In this document: positions 34,471-47,603 of the stretch, piece after piece
Position numbering within the stretch: the first letter of the stretch is position 1
Layout: each line of letters begins with the position of its first letter
Assembly (NCBI GenBank): GCA_032622095.1
Contig: CP136066.1
Span: forward strand, 175,831,164-175,895,163
Origin: Siphonodentalium dalli
Taxonomy: Eukaryota; Mollusca; Scaphopoda; Gadilida; Siphonodentaliidae
Length of the DNA: 64,000 nucleotides
Reading direction: 5' to 3'
Position numbers and translations under genes: made by a program
Notes under the pieces: model-generated
What the model saw: the letters and a program-made list of their open reading frames with translations, nothing else
Told to the model about the DNA's origin: nothing
Databases searched by the model: none

Positions 34471-35690
34471 CTCAAGATAATATATTATATACCCATAACT
34501 ATAGAATATAAAATATATTGGTTTCACGAATGACCAACTCATAATTCCGTTAAAACAACTAATCCTTTCAAAGTATTACAACTATTTACGACTTATCACT
34601 GAAAGTTCATGCATCTCACCAGAATTCATGCATCTCACCAGAATTCCATACACCTTTTACCGAACTCGGCCTCCTGGTCGCAGTTCGACTTTTAATCCGT
34701 CCCAAAAATGTCCATTTCTATAAATAAAATGCCCATGGCCCATGTATACAAAGAATCAGCGAAACATTATACAGGCGGAGCGCGAAATAACTAATTGATA
34801 TAACTAGAAACAAGAGCCATTACTCTATTAAGATATAGCGGCGATGTTCTTTGTGGTGCTGTCGCACATGTTATACAATCACATACCAAACAATTGTCAA
34901 AAGCCACTAATACACCGCTATGTTACCGACGATTAAGGCTGGACACCGGATGAAATATGTACGAAGAGCGACAAATATGAGCGCGAACTAATAATGATAA
35001 TAAATGTCCACATGTAAGTGTTTGCGCGACTGCTTGGTTCTCGTTCTATCAATGAGCACCGTCATTGTCACGTGATTATGTTTTCAGATGTTGCTGGAAT
35101 GAATCATTCATCAACGTGCATCGCTCCATTTAAATCACCAATTGGATTTCCCATTTGTTTGAATAAAAATGTCAGTATACGAAAATCTCCATGCATGTTC
35201 CATAAAGTATTTCAGCCAGTTTACAAGTGTTTAAAATACAAAATCGTGGATATAATTGAGACTATACTATTCTTCTTTCTCGCTAAAATCTATTGGCAAC
35301 GCAACTGAGTTCAACCAGAATTATTATATGTAGTTGTTTGAGTTGCACTGGCCTCATTCAGCCTACATGCAGTTGGTTGACTTGCTAAGATTTCAATTTA
35401 TTAATCTAGAAGTGAGAGTAGTATATTTTTCCACAATCAACTTCTACCAAACTATATTGGTTTAGAAACAAGATGAATATAATTTACATAGACATCAAAC
35501 ATAGGACATACATAATGCTATGAATATTCTATTTTAAAAGTGGACAACTTGGGTCAGAATTCGTTCTTGATTCCATGCATCCGCGGGTGAGGTTTCTATT
35601 CCTATATGTTAAAAAAAAAATTCCAAGAGTTTTTGTCAGGAAAACAAGACGCTGTGGCAAATGGGTAAAAGTAATTCGATGAGAATCAAT
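34471..35690. other. No gene seen
   Basis: Contains a duplicated CATGCATCTCACCAGAATTC (34610-34645) and a stretch similar to 13706 (ACACCTTTTACCGAACTCGG). The rest is unremarkable. Confidence 0.5.
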
Positions 35691-38399
35691 GAGACGTACA
35701 CAACACTTAATAAGAGATAACTCATCACAGTTATAATAACGAGAATCAATGAGACATACATAATACTTAATACGAGAAAAGTCGGCACAGCTATGATAAT
35801 GAGAATCAATGAGACCTACACAATACTTAATAAAAGATAACTCGTCACAATTATGATAATGAGAATCAATGAGATCTACACAATACTTAATCAAAGATAA
35901 CTCGTCACAATTATGATAATGAGAATCAATGAGACATACATAATACTTAATAAAAGATAACTCGTCACAATTATGATAATGAAAATCAATGAGACCTACA
36001 CAATATTTAATAAAAGATAACTCATCACAATTATGATAATGAGAATCAATGATACCTACACAATATTTAATAAGAGATAACTCATCACAGTTATGATAAT
36101 GAGAATCAATGAGACATACATAATACTTAATAAAAGATAACTCGTCACAATTATGATAATGAGAATCAATGAGACATAAACAATACTCAATAAAAGAAAA
36201 CTCGTCACAATTATAATAATGGGAATCAATGAGACCTACACAATACTTAATAAGAGATAACTCATCACAATTATGATAATGAGAATCAATGAGACCTACA
36301 CAATACTTAATAAGAGATAACTCATCACAATTATGATAATGATAATCAATGATACATACATAATAATTAATAAGAGATAACTCGTAACAATTATGATAAT
36401 GAGAATCAATGAGACCTACACAATACTTAATAAGAGATAACTCATCACAATTATAATAATGAGAATCAATGAGACCTACACAATACTTAATAAGAGATAA
36501 CTCATCACAATTATAATAATGAGAATCAATGAGACATACACAATACTTAATAAGAGATAACTCATCACAATTATGATAATGATAATCAATGAGACATACA
36601 TAATAATTAATAAGAGATAATTCGTAACAATTAGGATAATGAGAATCATTGAGACCTACACAATACTTAATAAGAGATAACTCATCACAATTATGATATG
36701 AGAATCAATGAGACCTACACAATAACTAATAAGAGATAACTAATCACAATTATAATGATAATAAATGAGACCCACACAATACTTAATAAGATAATAACTC
36801 GTCACAATTATGATAATGATAATTAATGAGACCTACACAATACTTAATAAGAGATAACTCATCACAATTATGATATGAGAATCAATGAGACCTACACAAT
36901 AACTAATAAGAGATAACTCATCACAATTATAATGATAATAAATGAGACCCACACAATACTTAATAAGAGAAAAGTCGTCACAATTATGATAATGATAATC
37001 AATGAGATCTACATAATACTTAATAAGAGATAACTCATCACAATTATAATAATGAGAATCAATGAGACCTACACAATACTTAATAAGAGATAACTCATCA
37101 CAATTATAATAATGAGAATCAATGAGACCTACACAATACTTAATAAGAGATAACTCGTCACAATTATGATAATGATAATCAATGAGACATACATAACAAT
37201 TAATAAGAGATAATTCGTAACAATTAGGATAATGAGAATCATTGAGACCTACACAATACTTAATAAGAGATAACTCATCACAATTATGATATGAGAATCA
37301 ATGAGACCTACACAATAACTAATAAGAGATAACTCATCACAATTATAATGATAATAAATGAGACCCACACAATACTTAATAAGATAATAACTCGTCACAA
37401 TTATGATAATGAGAATTAATGAGACCTACACAATACTTAATAAGAGATAACTCATCACAATTATGATATGAGAATCAATGAGACCTACACAATAACTAAT
37501 AAGAGATAACTCATCACAATTATAATGATAATAAATGAGACCCACACAATACTTAATAAGAGAAAAGTCGTCACAATTATGATAATGATAATCAATGAGA
37601 TCTACATAATACTTAATAAGAGATAACTCATCACAATTATAATAATGAGAATCAATGAGACCTACACAATACTTAATAAGAGATAACTCATCACAATTAT
37701 AATAATGAGAATCAATGAGACCTACACAATGCTATATAAGAGATAACTCATCACAGTTATACTAATGAGAATCAATGAGACCTACACAATACTTGGTAGA
37801 AGATAACTTATCACAATTATGATGATGAAAATCAATGAGACCTACTTAATATTTAATAAGAGATAACTCATCACACCCATGACAATGAAAATCAATGATA
37901 TATACACAATAATTAATAAGTGATAACTCATCACAATTATGACAATGAGAATCAATGAGTCCCACACAATAATTAATAAAAGATAACTCGTCACAATTAT
38001 GATAATGAGAATCAATGAGACCCACATAATACTTAATAAGAGATAACTCATCACAATTAGGATAATGAGAATCAATGAGACCTACACAGTGCTTAATAAA
38101 AGATAACTCGTCATAATTATGATAATGAGAATCAATGAGACATACACAATACTTAATAAGAGATAACTCGTCACAATTATGAAAATCAGAATCAATGAGA
38201 TCTACACAATAGTTAATAAAAGAAAACTCGTAACAATTATAATAATGGGAATCAATGAGACCAACACAATACTTATTAAGAGATAACTCGTCACAATTAT
38301 GATAATGTGAATCAATGGGATCCAATCAATACTTAATAAGAGATAACTCATCACATTTATGATAATGAGAATCAATGAGTCCTACACAATATATATATA
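35691..38399. repeat. 60-bp satellite, block B (about 45 units)
   Basis: Same unit as 347-1735. A variant cluster with TTCGTAACAATTAGGATAAT at 36621 recurs at 37214 (offset 593), and shortened units with TTATGATATGAGAATCAA recur at 36691 and 36868 (offset 177). These nested higher-order duplications show recent local expansion. The block is split from 45688-46245 by the Helitron pair. Confidence 0.95.
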
Positions 38400-38420
38400 T
38401 CTATATATATAAAACCCGTC

Positions 38421-38461
<41 letters not shown>

Positions 38462-39689
38462 TGTGTGTATAACTCGGTCACGCTTTTGGCGCATTTATAA
38501 CTTTTCAACCATGCGTCCAATGTGGTCCAAATTTGTACCACGGCCTATAGTGTGTCATAAAAGGCCACTCGCCAAATTTCACGCCGATTGGTCAAAGCAA
38601 ACCTGAGATCTAACATGGTCCCCAATTGCAGTATTTGCACTCAAGTAGACACTATTTCTTATGACGTTTGTCGAAATGACGTCATTGACGTCGAACGCAA
38701 ACCAACACTTGCCTTGCTATTGTAGGCGAAACTTCCATGCGCTCTATCAAACACTGTGTAGGAACTGTTACATCGGAAATCGTTATATCGCCGGTAGTGT
38801 GAAGGTTCTTGTCTGATTTGTTACGGTTCCTGATGATTGAAAATAATCATTTTTGTGACAAAATCACGCATAATTATAGATATCTTGAATATATTAAACT
38901 TTCCTGAATGAACAGAGGCTGCAGAAGTGCCGTGTTATCGAAACCTGAACTCTAGACCACAATTAACTCGGTATTAGCGAGTTAACGCGTAAATATCAAC
39001 ATGTTACCACTGAAAATCAAGCCACGTGGACGCAATTTCTTTGTTTTTCGTGGCGTATAAAATATGAAACGCATTCTGAAGACAAACACTGACTATAAAG
39101 TGTACCCGTGTTATTATTTTGTAAAATAGCTCAGAAAGTATCCCGATAGGGGTTGATAATTGGGAGCTGTGACCTCGTAATCAACACGGGTGCGTGTTAC
39201 GGTTCTATTTCAAACCGATCGTGGCTGTGACGGTTCTGTCCATGATATTTATTCGAACGATTTATGCACTTGGGTCCGAAAATCGTCTTGTGTATCTGAT
39301 ATTTTAAACCAGATAATGACTGTAGCTTGTGTAATTTGCATAATAGAACAGGTATATTAAGAAATAGCACAATAAATACCTAATACGGGAGATTAAGTGA
39401 CATTAACAGGCAGAAATAAAATATTGAAAGTCCCGATGAGTATAGTATCACAATCATGCCCGCCTATATAAATGACCAATGGTAATATAAATATACCCTC
39501 AGGAGAATATGATATGTTATATTCATTTACTTAATCTGGGCATTATTGAAAGATCCAGGTGTGACAATATTCCAATGCCAGCACCATCATATTTCCTCCT
39601 CTGAAGTCCGCATGAGGGACATTTACACATGTTTGTCGCCCAGACAAGAATATAACTTATGAAATCACGTTCAACTGAATCACTGATAT

Positions 39690-39905
39690 GTTATGACGTG
39701 ATTGTGGTGGTGGGGGGGGGGGGCTTGGGGAGGGGGTGCTTAATTGGTGTATATCCCCAACTTTGGTCAAAATGTTCAACTGTTACAAATTTCTTATCTT
39801 ACAATAGATTGGTTTGAAATTTAACACCAACAATATGTTGAAATTGTTCTCTTAATTTGATTTGACAACAATTTAATAGTGGGGATTTTGTCGTTCTTAG
39901 ACTAA
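39690..39905. repeat. Dispersed repeat shared with 54985-55140
   Basis: A G-run, then CCAACTTTGGTCAAAATGTT, CAACTGTTACAAATTTC, TTGAAATTGTTCTC and AGTGGGGATTTT. The same order appears near 55000. Confidence 0.6.
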
Positions 39906-40494
39906 CATTTGCATACTTTCCAACACTTTAAACATGTAATCAACCATGTTTGACATATACAAATGGACACCTCTTCCGTTTAGAGTTGATCCAAAACTCA
40001 TGATGGGTGGACATGAAGTAGGGAGCAGGTGTGATCTAGTTTTCTATATCACATTTATGTTGTGGGGGTGTGGGCGCCAGGTTGGAAACTTCCAACACTT
40101 GGGAATCTTGAAGCCAGTCAATTTTCAGGTTCAGATATCCACATTTTATCACTGGGCCCATGTATCCTGAGTTTCTCCCCCAGTTTGCATGGTGGCCAAT
40201 CAAAGGCTACTGATCAATTCACTTCAGAATGGTATACACTCTAGAGCTTTTATGTGTCATGCAGTTGGGGAAAACTAAAGCCCAGGCCTTGTGCATGAGT
40301 TTGGTCTGTTTCAAGGGGATAGTGCGGTTGGAAATTCCAAGGTGGACGCCCCAACATTGGATACCCTCCAGCCCATGTCCCTGCTCACTTGACACGTTAG
40401 TAGCGAGGAATAATAATGTGCCTTGTAATAGCCAGGTTCAGACACCCATAACACTAATTTTTAATGATTCATTTGCATGAATGTTTAGCTAATA

Positions 40495-40830
40495 ATTCAA
40501 ACAATATGTTACTGCATGTTGAATTTAATAGCTGAGCATTCCTACAAATGAATCAATAGGATTCAAGTCGCTGCTCTTTATAGCACATTTAGTCATCAAA
40601 GAATTAACATCCATATAATAATATTTGTAACTGCATGATTCTTTTCTCATTTTTTATATGTTACTGCTTGTTGAACTTAATAGCTAAGAATTCCTACAAA
40701 TTAATCAATAGGATTCAAGTCAATTCTCATTACAGCGCATTTAGTAACCAAAGGTTTAACATCCATATAATAATATTTGTAACTGTAGGATTCTTTGCTT
40801 TTTTATATCTTCTATTAAAAAATCAGAGAT
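40495..40830. repeat. Tandem duplication of about 160 bp
   Basis: ATATGTTACTGC, ATTCCTACAAA, AATCAATAGGATTCAAGTC and ACATCCATATAATAATATTT occur twice in order. Confidence 0.85.
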
Positions 40831-41149
40831 CCCTAGTCAATCTAAAATATGATTGAATGGAAGATTACCGTGCTTGTATATGCTTTAATAGCTGCATATT
40901 CTAGAATTCTAGAATTTAACCTAGATAATATAGCATCCAGCAAGCGGGTGCCCGACATAAACTTCATAAACTGCGTAATCAGAGCATTGTATGGGTGTCA
41001 ACTAACTTTTAACGTCTTATTTTTGGCCTTTTGTTGAGTAAAATACGTCTACGAAAATAGAGAACACTAGCCGATGTGCCCGGCCCTCTTCGTCCGGGCT
41101 ATGTAGGGATTTTTTTGTGATCGTCTCCGCCTGGGCAAACTATTGTTCG

Positions 41150-41590
41150 ATCGGCCCGGAAACATGTCTATATGAGCGAATATGGTCAAGGTCAAGGACA
41201 TGGTCGCACGTGAAATTGGACCCACCCATATTGTTCCCGGGATCAAAGTAGGCCTACATTATACCAAATTTGAGTCGGATTGGTCGAGGTCCAGAAACAT
41301 GCCTATATGAGCGTATATGAGCGAGGTCAAGGCCAAGGACACGGTCGCAAGTGAAATTGGACCCGCCCATATTGTTCTCGTGATCAAAGTAGAACCAGCT
41401 ACCAAATTTGAGTGGGATCGGCTGAGGTCCAGAAACATGCCTATATGAGCGTATTTGAGCGAGGTCAAGGACACGGACGCACGTGAAATTGGACCCGCCC
41501 CGGATCAAAGTAGGCCTACACACCAAATTTGAGTCGGATCGGTCGAGCAGTTTTTCGAGTCTATAACACAGATACATACATACAGACAGA
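41150..41590. repeat. Tandem repeat of about 125 bp, three units
   Basis: AGAAACATGCCTATATGAGC, TGAAATTGGACCCGCCC and ACCAAATTTGAGTCGGAT recur about every 120-130 bases. The block ends CAGTTTTTCGAGTCTATAAC then GATACATACATACAGACAGA, a tail style seen in many invertebrate repeats. Confidence 0.8.
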
Positions 41591-43902
41591 AGTTCCAAAA
41601 TATATAATAGCTAAAATACACGACAGATAACTCTATATATCCCGTCTACGCTCACGCTTTACGAAGTCCAGCGCAATGAAATTTCACTATTGTTAACCGG
41701 CTGTTGTCTCATGGAAATGTCAGGCCTGTAAAACGAGCTGGCGACTTTCTGAATTTTTATAGGCGTAACACAGCCTATTGGATAAGCATAGAAAGGCAGT
41801 GTAATTCGTCGAAATTAATGACAAGTGGTGCAAATTTCAACTTAATGCATAGTTTGTTGTGTTTATCTTTGTATACTTTCACAAAATTGGCAGTTTGAAC
41901 CATGTACCATGGCAAATATTAGCAATAGTTTTACCCGTATAGAACGATTAATGAGGATAGAACCGACTCGATCAGGAGAGAACCCAAACAATAATCAAAA
42001 TTCGCGGTTCTTGTCGTTGTTATGACTCGCACAGTGAATTTTTCGTTATTAACACGCTCATTGGTGCCACAGATTGTTATGGGATCGAAAATAACTAATC
42101 GAATTATCACCTGGATGCCTCAAAATTGCGTTTTAACTGTCAAAAAGTCGTGAAAATGTATAATTTCGATCAGCAAGAACCGTCACAAATCAGGCAAGAA
42201 CCATCACAAACCGGCGATAGAACGATTTCCGATGTAACAGTTCCTACACAGTGCTATCAAAGTGGTGTTGGAAATAGGCGCTAAATTAATGTGTCAGTTC
42301 AGGTTCAGTGTGAATTTAGGTAACGAATGTTGATTTTATCGCGGAAGTGCATGTATAGTGGGGTGTAGAGTGAAGACTCGAACGTTCTACCGTCGTTGGG
42401 AATGGGTGGATGTAGCGGGGTGCAGAGTCAAGACTCAAACGTTCATCGTTGGGAATGGGTGCTAATATGGTATTTTAATTTGCCAGTTGGGTTTGAACAT
42501 AAACATGTGTATTGAGTGTGGAATCGAATGAGTACCGATATACACGGAAGATGGCGAATGGACACAGTCTGACCTCCCGCCAGTGGGTAGCGTGAACTCA
42601 GTAAATTCACCGGAACTCAGTTAGAAAAATCACATTCCCGGGACAGGCCTAATAATAGGGCACACACAGTGTAAACAATACTGCCAACACTAATTAATGC
42701 TCTGTTAATCTTTCGGTTGAGTGTAAATCTGATAAAAGAATAAATGTTTAAAAGATCAAAATGTGCGCGAAGCGCACGCAGTTTAAATCCATATATAATG
42801 TGCGCAAAGCTCACTGCAGACCCCCCCGCTATATAAAGGTTCCGAATTGAGCCTGTTTCAGTTAGAATAGATAAAGTAAAATATCTTGATTGTTGCGTTC
42901 CATATGTGCATGCATATACGTGGGTTGGGGAGATGATGGTGGGGGCAAAAATACAGATTTATTGAAATAAAATGTTCATAAAAATGGGCCGCGCAGTTCA
43001 GGGCGTGTGATCATTAGGCTGCATGCTGAATACAGGTTCCAAAGGGGTCCGTTTAAAATGTGATGCAAGCTCCCTATATCTGCGCGAAGCTCACGCAGTT
43101 TAAGATCATATAATGTGCGCGAAGCGCAGAAAGGGGCTGTAGGCCCCTCCCCCGCTAAATAAAGTCTCCCGAATTTAGCCTGTTTCAGTATAGATAAAGT
43201 AAACTATTTTGATTGTTGCCTTCCATATGTGCATGCATATACATGGGTTGGGGAGATGGGGGTGGGGGTAAAAATACAGTTTTATTGAAATAAAGTGTTC
43301 ATACAAAGGGGCCGCGCAGTGCAGGCGTGTGCTCATTAGGCGGCATGCTGAATACAGGTTCCAAGGGGGTCCGTTCAAAACGTGAAGCAAGCTCCCGAAT
43401 GAAGGTTCCTGAATTGAGTATGTTTCAGTTGGTGCATAGTAGCATTTAAATAATATACTGATTTTGTTTCGTTCAAAATGTGCATGCGCACATGTGGACT
43501 TGGTATGTAGAAATACAATTTTAGTGAAATAAAGTGTTCATACAAATGGGCCGCGCAGTGCATGCGTGTGCTCATTAGGCGGCATGCTGAATACAGGTTC
43601 CAAAGGGGATCCGTTCAAAACGTGAAGTAAGCTCCCGAATGAAGGTTCCTGAATTGAGTATGCTTCAGTTGGTGCATAGTAAATAATTTTAAATAATATA
43701 CTGATTTTGTTACGTTCAATATGTGCATGCGCATATGTGGACTGGGCATGTAGAATTACAGTTTAGTAAAATAAAGTGTTCCAACTCGCATCCAGTAACA
43801 AAAAAGAGAAGCATGACCATTCCATGTGTCCATGAACGCGAACACTAGAAAATAACAAAGAACATTTATATACCCGTCATTTTGTGACGGGCAACCCCCT
43901 AG

Positions 43903-45687
43903 TATATATATACAACCCGTCGTCTGTGTGTGTGTATGTGAGGGTGTATCTGTGTGTGTGTGTGTGTGTATAACTCGGTCACGCTTTTGGCGCGTTTATA
44001 ACTTTTTAACCATGCGTCCAATGTGGCCCAAATTTGTACCACGGCCTATAGTGTGTCATAAAATATATAGTGTGTCACCAAATTTCACGCCGATTGGTCC
44101 AAGCAAACCTGAGATCTAACATGGCCCCCAAATGCAGTATCTGCACTCAAGTAGACACTATTTCTTATGACGTTTGTCCAAATGACGTCATTGACGTCGA
44201 ACGCAGTACAACACTTGCTTTGCTATTGTAGGCGAAACTTCCATGCGCTCAACCAAAGCGTTGTTGGAAATAAGCGCTAAATTAATGTGTCAGTTCAAGT
44301 TCATTGTGAATTTAGATAACGAATGTTGATTTTGACGCGGAAGTACATGTATAGTGGGGTGTAGTCAAGACTCGAACGTTCTACCGCCGTTGGGAATGGG
44401 TGGATGTAGTGGGTGCAGAGTCAAGACTCGAACGTTCGTCGTTGGGCATGGGTTGGTATTTTAATTTGCCAGTTGGTTTTAAACAAAAGTAAATAATACT
44501 GTCTTTGATACGAAAGTTGTGCATTGAATGTAGTATCGAAGGAGTACCGGTATACACGGAAGATGGCGAATGGACAGTCTGGCCTCCCGCCAGTGGGTAC
44601 CGTGAACTCAGTAAATTCGCCAAACTGAGTTAGAAAAATCACATTCCCGGGACAGGCCTAATAATAGGGCATACAGTGTAAACAATACTGCGACGCTAAT
44701 TAATGTTCTTTTAATATTTCGGTTGAGCGCAAATCTGATAAAAGAATAAATGTTTAAAAGATCACAATGTGCGCGAAGCGCACGCAGTTTAAATTCATAT
44801 AATGTGCGCGAAGCTTACTAAGGAGCTGCAGACCCCTCCCCCGCTAAATAAAGGTTCCGAATAGAGCCTGTTTCAGTTAGTAGGCCCTATAGATAAAGTA
44901 AAATATCTTGATTGTTGCGTTCCATATGTGCATGCATATACGTGTGTTGGGGAGATGATGGTGGGGGCAAAAATACAGTTTTATTGAAATAAAGTGTTCA
45001 TACAAATGGCCCGCGCAGTGCAGGGCGTGTGATCATTAGGCTGCATGCTGAATACAGGTTCCAAAGGGGGTCCGTTTAAAATGTGCTGCAAGCTCCCTAT
45101 GTGTGCGCGAAGCTCACACCGTTTAAGGTCATATAATGTGCGCGATGCGCAGAAAGGGTTGTAGACCCCTCCCCGCTAAATAAAGTCTCCCGAATTGAGC
45201 CTGTTTCAGTAGGCCTATAGATAAAGTACAATATTTTGATTGTTGCGTTCCATATGTGCATGCATACACATGGGTTGGGGAGATGTGGGTGGGGGTAAAA
45301 AATACAATTTTATTGAAAAGTGTTCATACCAATGGATCGCACAGTGCAGGCGTATGATAATTAGGCGGCATGCGGAATACAGGTTCCAAAGTGGGTCCGT
45401 TCAAAATGTGCAACAAGCTCCCGAATAAAGGCTCCTGAATTGAGTATGTTTCAGTTGGTGCATTGTAGTATTTAAATAATATACCGATTTTGTTTCGTTC
45501 AATATGTGCATGCGCATATGTAGACTGGGTGTGTAGAAATACAGTTTTAGTGAAATAAAGTGTTCCAACGAGCATAAAGTAACAAACAAAGAGAAGCATG
45601 ACCATTCCATGTGTCCATGAAAGCGGACACTAGAAAATAACAAAGAACATTTATATACCCGTCATTTAGTGACGGGCAACACCCTAG
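43903..45687 (+). mobile_element. Helitron B, 1.8 kb, directly after Helitron A
   Basis: It starts at the base after the CTAG of Helitron A with TATATATATACAACCCGTCG and ends with the same hairpin and CTAG at 45684-45687, followed by T. Its body aligns with Helitron A without the hAT-like insert. It contains the same internal units of about 300 bp with GTGCGCGAAGCGCAC. No Rep/helicase is encoded. Confidence 0.8.
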
Positions 45688-46245
45688 TAAATAATAAAAG
45701 ACAACTCGTCACAATTATGATAATGAGAATTAATGAGACCAACACAATAATTAATAAATGATTACTCGTCACAATTATGATACTGGGAATCAATGAGACC
45801 TACACAATACTTAATAAGAGATAACTCATCACAATTATGATAATGAGAATCAATGAGACCTACACAGTACTTAATAAGAGATAACTCATCACAATTATGA
45901 TAGTGGGAATCAATGAGACCTACACAAATCTTACTGAGAGATTACTCGTCACAATTATAATAATGAGAATCAATGAGACCTACACAATACTTAATAAGAG
46001 ATAACTCAACACAATTATGATAATGAGAATCAATGAGACCTACACAATACTTAATAAGAGATAACTCAACAAAATTATGATAATGAGAATCAATGAGACC
46101 TACACAATAATTAATAAAAGATAACTCGTCACAATTATGATAATGAGAATTAATGAGACCTACACAATAATTAATAAAAGATATCTCGTCACAATTATGA
46201 TATTGAGAATCAATGAGACATACGCAACACTTAATACGAGAGAAG
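45688..46245. repeat. 60-bp satellite, block C (about 9 units)
   Basis: Continuation of block B on the far side of the Helitrons. The last unit runs into the cGLR copy 2 flank in the same way that block A runs into the copy 1 flank (GAGAGAAGTA). Confidence 0.92.
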
Positions 46246-46689
46246 TAGGAGAAGAACAAAATGGATACATATGCTTTTTGAAACAATTACTGTCTGATGA
46301 AACCAGAAGTATCTAACCAGTGCAGCTAGTCACGCGATGGTATACAGTCTAATATATCACACCCCATACATGTTAATATGCAGTATGCAGTTCACATTTG
46401 AAACCACGTCTGTTTTACAGCATCTGATCGTATTGGTGCCTGAGAACGGTGAAGTTAAAGATAATTTTCATGTTAACAAAGTTTAGAAAATGGGGTTATA
46501 ATTTCCAACAGGTCGATGGTTCTTCAATATATATTCACAGTAATCGATAGTACTAAATTAAAAAAATAAATTACAGACATATATTATATATACTGATTAT
46601 CCCACCCCGATTCATAAAAGACCATCGTTAACACCCTTAAGTAATCTGATGATATGAAATTAGAGATGAGTAGGAAACATATATACACT
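46246..46689. other. Upstream flank of cGLR copy 2
   Basis: Aligns with 1740-1811 plus 5451-6000, apart from missing pieces. The TAA at 46314-46316 is the empty site of the Harbinger-like insertion. Confidence 0.8.
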
Positions 46690-46714
46690 ATTTACAACAT
46701 AGTCATCTTCATCG

Positions 46715-46746
<32 letters not shown>

Positions 46747-47400
46747 GTCATCATCATCGTCATCATCATCATTGTCAACTTAATCAACACAATAATCGCC
46801 ATCTGTATCATGCTAATCGTCATCATTATCATCATCATCCATCATCATCATCCTCATCATCATAATCATAATCACCATAATCATAATCAACATCATCATC
46901 ATCATCAGCATCACCATCGTCGTCTACGTTGTCATCACCACCATCATCATCGGCAGAACCCGCCATCGGCATTATCGTCATTGTCATCGCCAATATCACC
47001 ACTATCCTGCAGTAGTCATCGTCATCACCATCATCATCGTCTTCGTCGTGGTCGCTGCCATCATCGTCCTCAACTATCTCCATCAGGACCATCGGCGTCA
47101 TCAACACACGTCGATCGATCATCGTCATCATCATCATCATCAGCAGCAGGAGCCGAAGCATCGTCATCATCATAATCATCACCATGCATCATCATCTTTA
47201 TCATCACCACTATCATTCAATCATCATCAATGTCAACGTACTTGCCATTTCATGCATCACCATCGTCCTCATCTTAATCATCGCCATCATCGTCATCGTC
47301 GTTATCATCATCTTTGTTATCATCATCGTTTTTGTCATCGTCATTATTATCGTCATCGAGGTCATAATCCTCGATATCATCACCGTCGTTATTAGTCGAT
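46690..47400. repeat. CAT/ATG trinucleotide repeat region
   Basis: About 700 bases of imperfect CAT/ATC repeats with CGT and CAC variants. ORFs of up to 173 codons in several frames (poly-Ile, poly-His, poly-Ser or Asp-rich) are artefacts of this repeat. It lies just upstream of the inferred 3' splice site of copy 2 and is absent at copy 1. Confidence 0.9.
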
Positions 47401-47457
47401 CCTTTGCAGTCCTATGTTAACATCCAAATATCATCGTTATATTCATTTTTGTTTCAG

Positions 47458-47603
47458 AAAGACGACATGTTATTTATTTCCCACTCACGTGATCTGAAAA
47501 CAGTATTGGATGTCCGACATTGACAGGTGTACTAATACTGACACCATCGTCTTAAAATTGACACACCAAGGGGTCGTCAGAGTAAAGTATCCATTTACCA
47601 ATT
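47458..47603 (+). promoter_or_regulatory. 5' UTR of cGLR copy 2
   Basis: Follows TTTTTGTTTCAG, the inferred 3' splice site. It matches 6082-6215 apart from a short insert near 47560. Confidence 0.5.
47467..47523 (+). CDS. Conserved upstream ORF, 18 codons, copy 2
   Basis: It begins MLFISHSRDL and ends DVRH, the same length and frame as 6091-6147. The stop lies 80 bases before the main ATG. Confidence 0.4.
   Translation: MLFISHSRDLKTVLDVRH

Larger units (their letters stand above)
38752..42253. mobile_element. hAT-like element nested in Helitron A, 3.5 kb
   Basis: The ends are CACTGTGTAGGAACTGTTAC and its complement, identical for 33 bases and similar for about 100. The 8-bp CTATCAAA flanks both sides (38744-38751 and 42254-42261). 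Helitron B at about 44250-44265 lacks the insert and keeps one site. Subterminal GGTTCTTG/CTGATTTGT motifs repeat at both ends. No transposase ORF is seen. Confidence 0.85.
38400..43902 (+). mobile_element. Helitron A, 5.5 kb including a nested hAT-like element
   Basis: The 5' end is TC after an A, then TATATATAAAACCCGTCGTC and a GT microsatellite. The 3' end has the stem CCCGTCA/TGACGGG, then CAACCCC and CTAG followed by T. A^TC...CTAG^T with a hairpin about ten bases before the end is the canonical Helitron structure. It carries no Rep/helicase ORF. Between 42760 and 43790 are tandem units of about 300 bp with GTGCGCGAAGCGCAC and CCATATGTGCATGCATATAC. Confidence 0.8.

Noticed and set aside
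46654-47395. Overlapping ORFs on both strands rich in His, Ser, Ile or Asp
   Set aside because: Translation of a CAT/ATG trinucleotide repeat.
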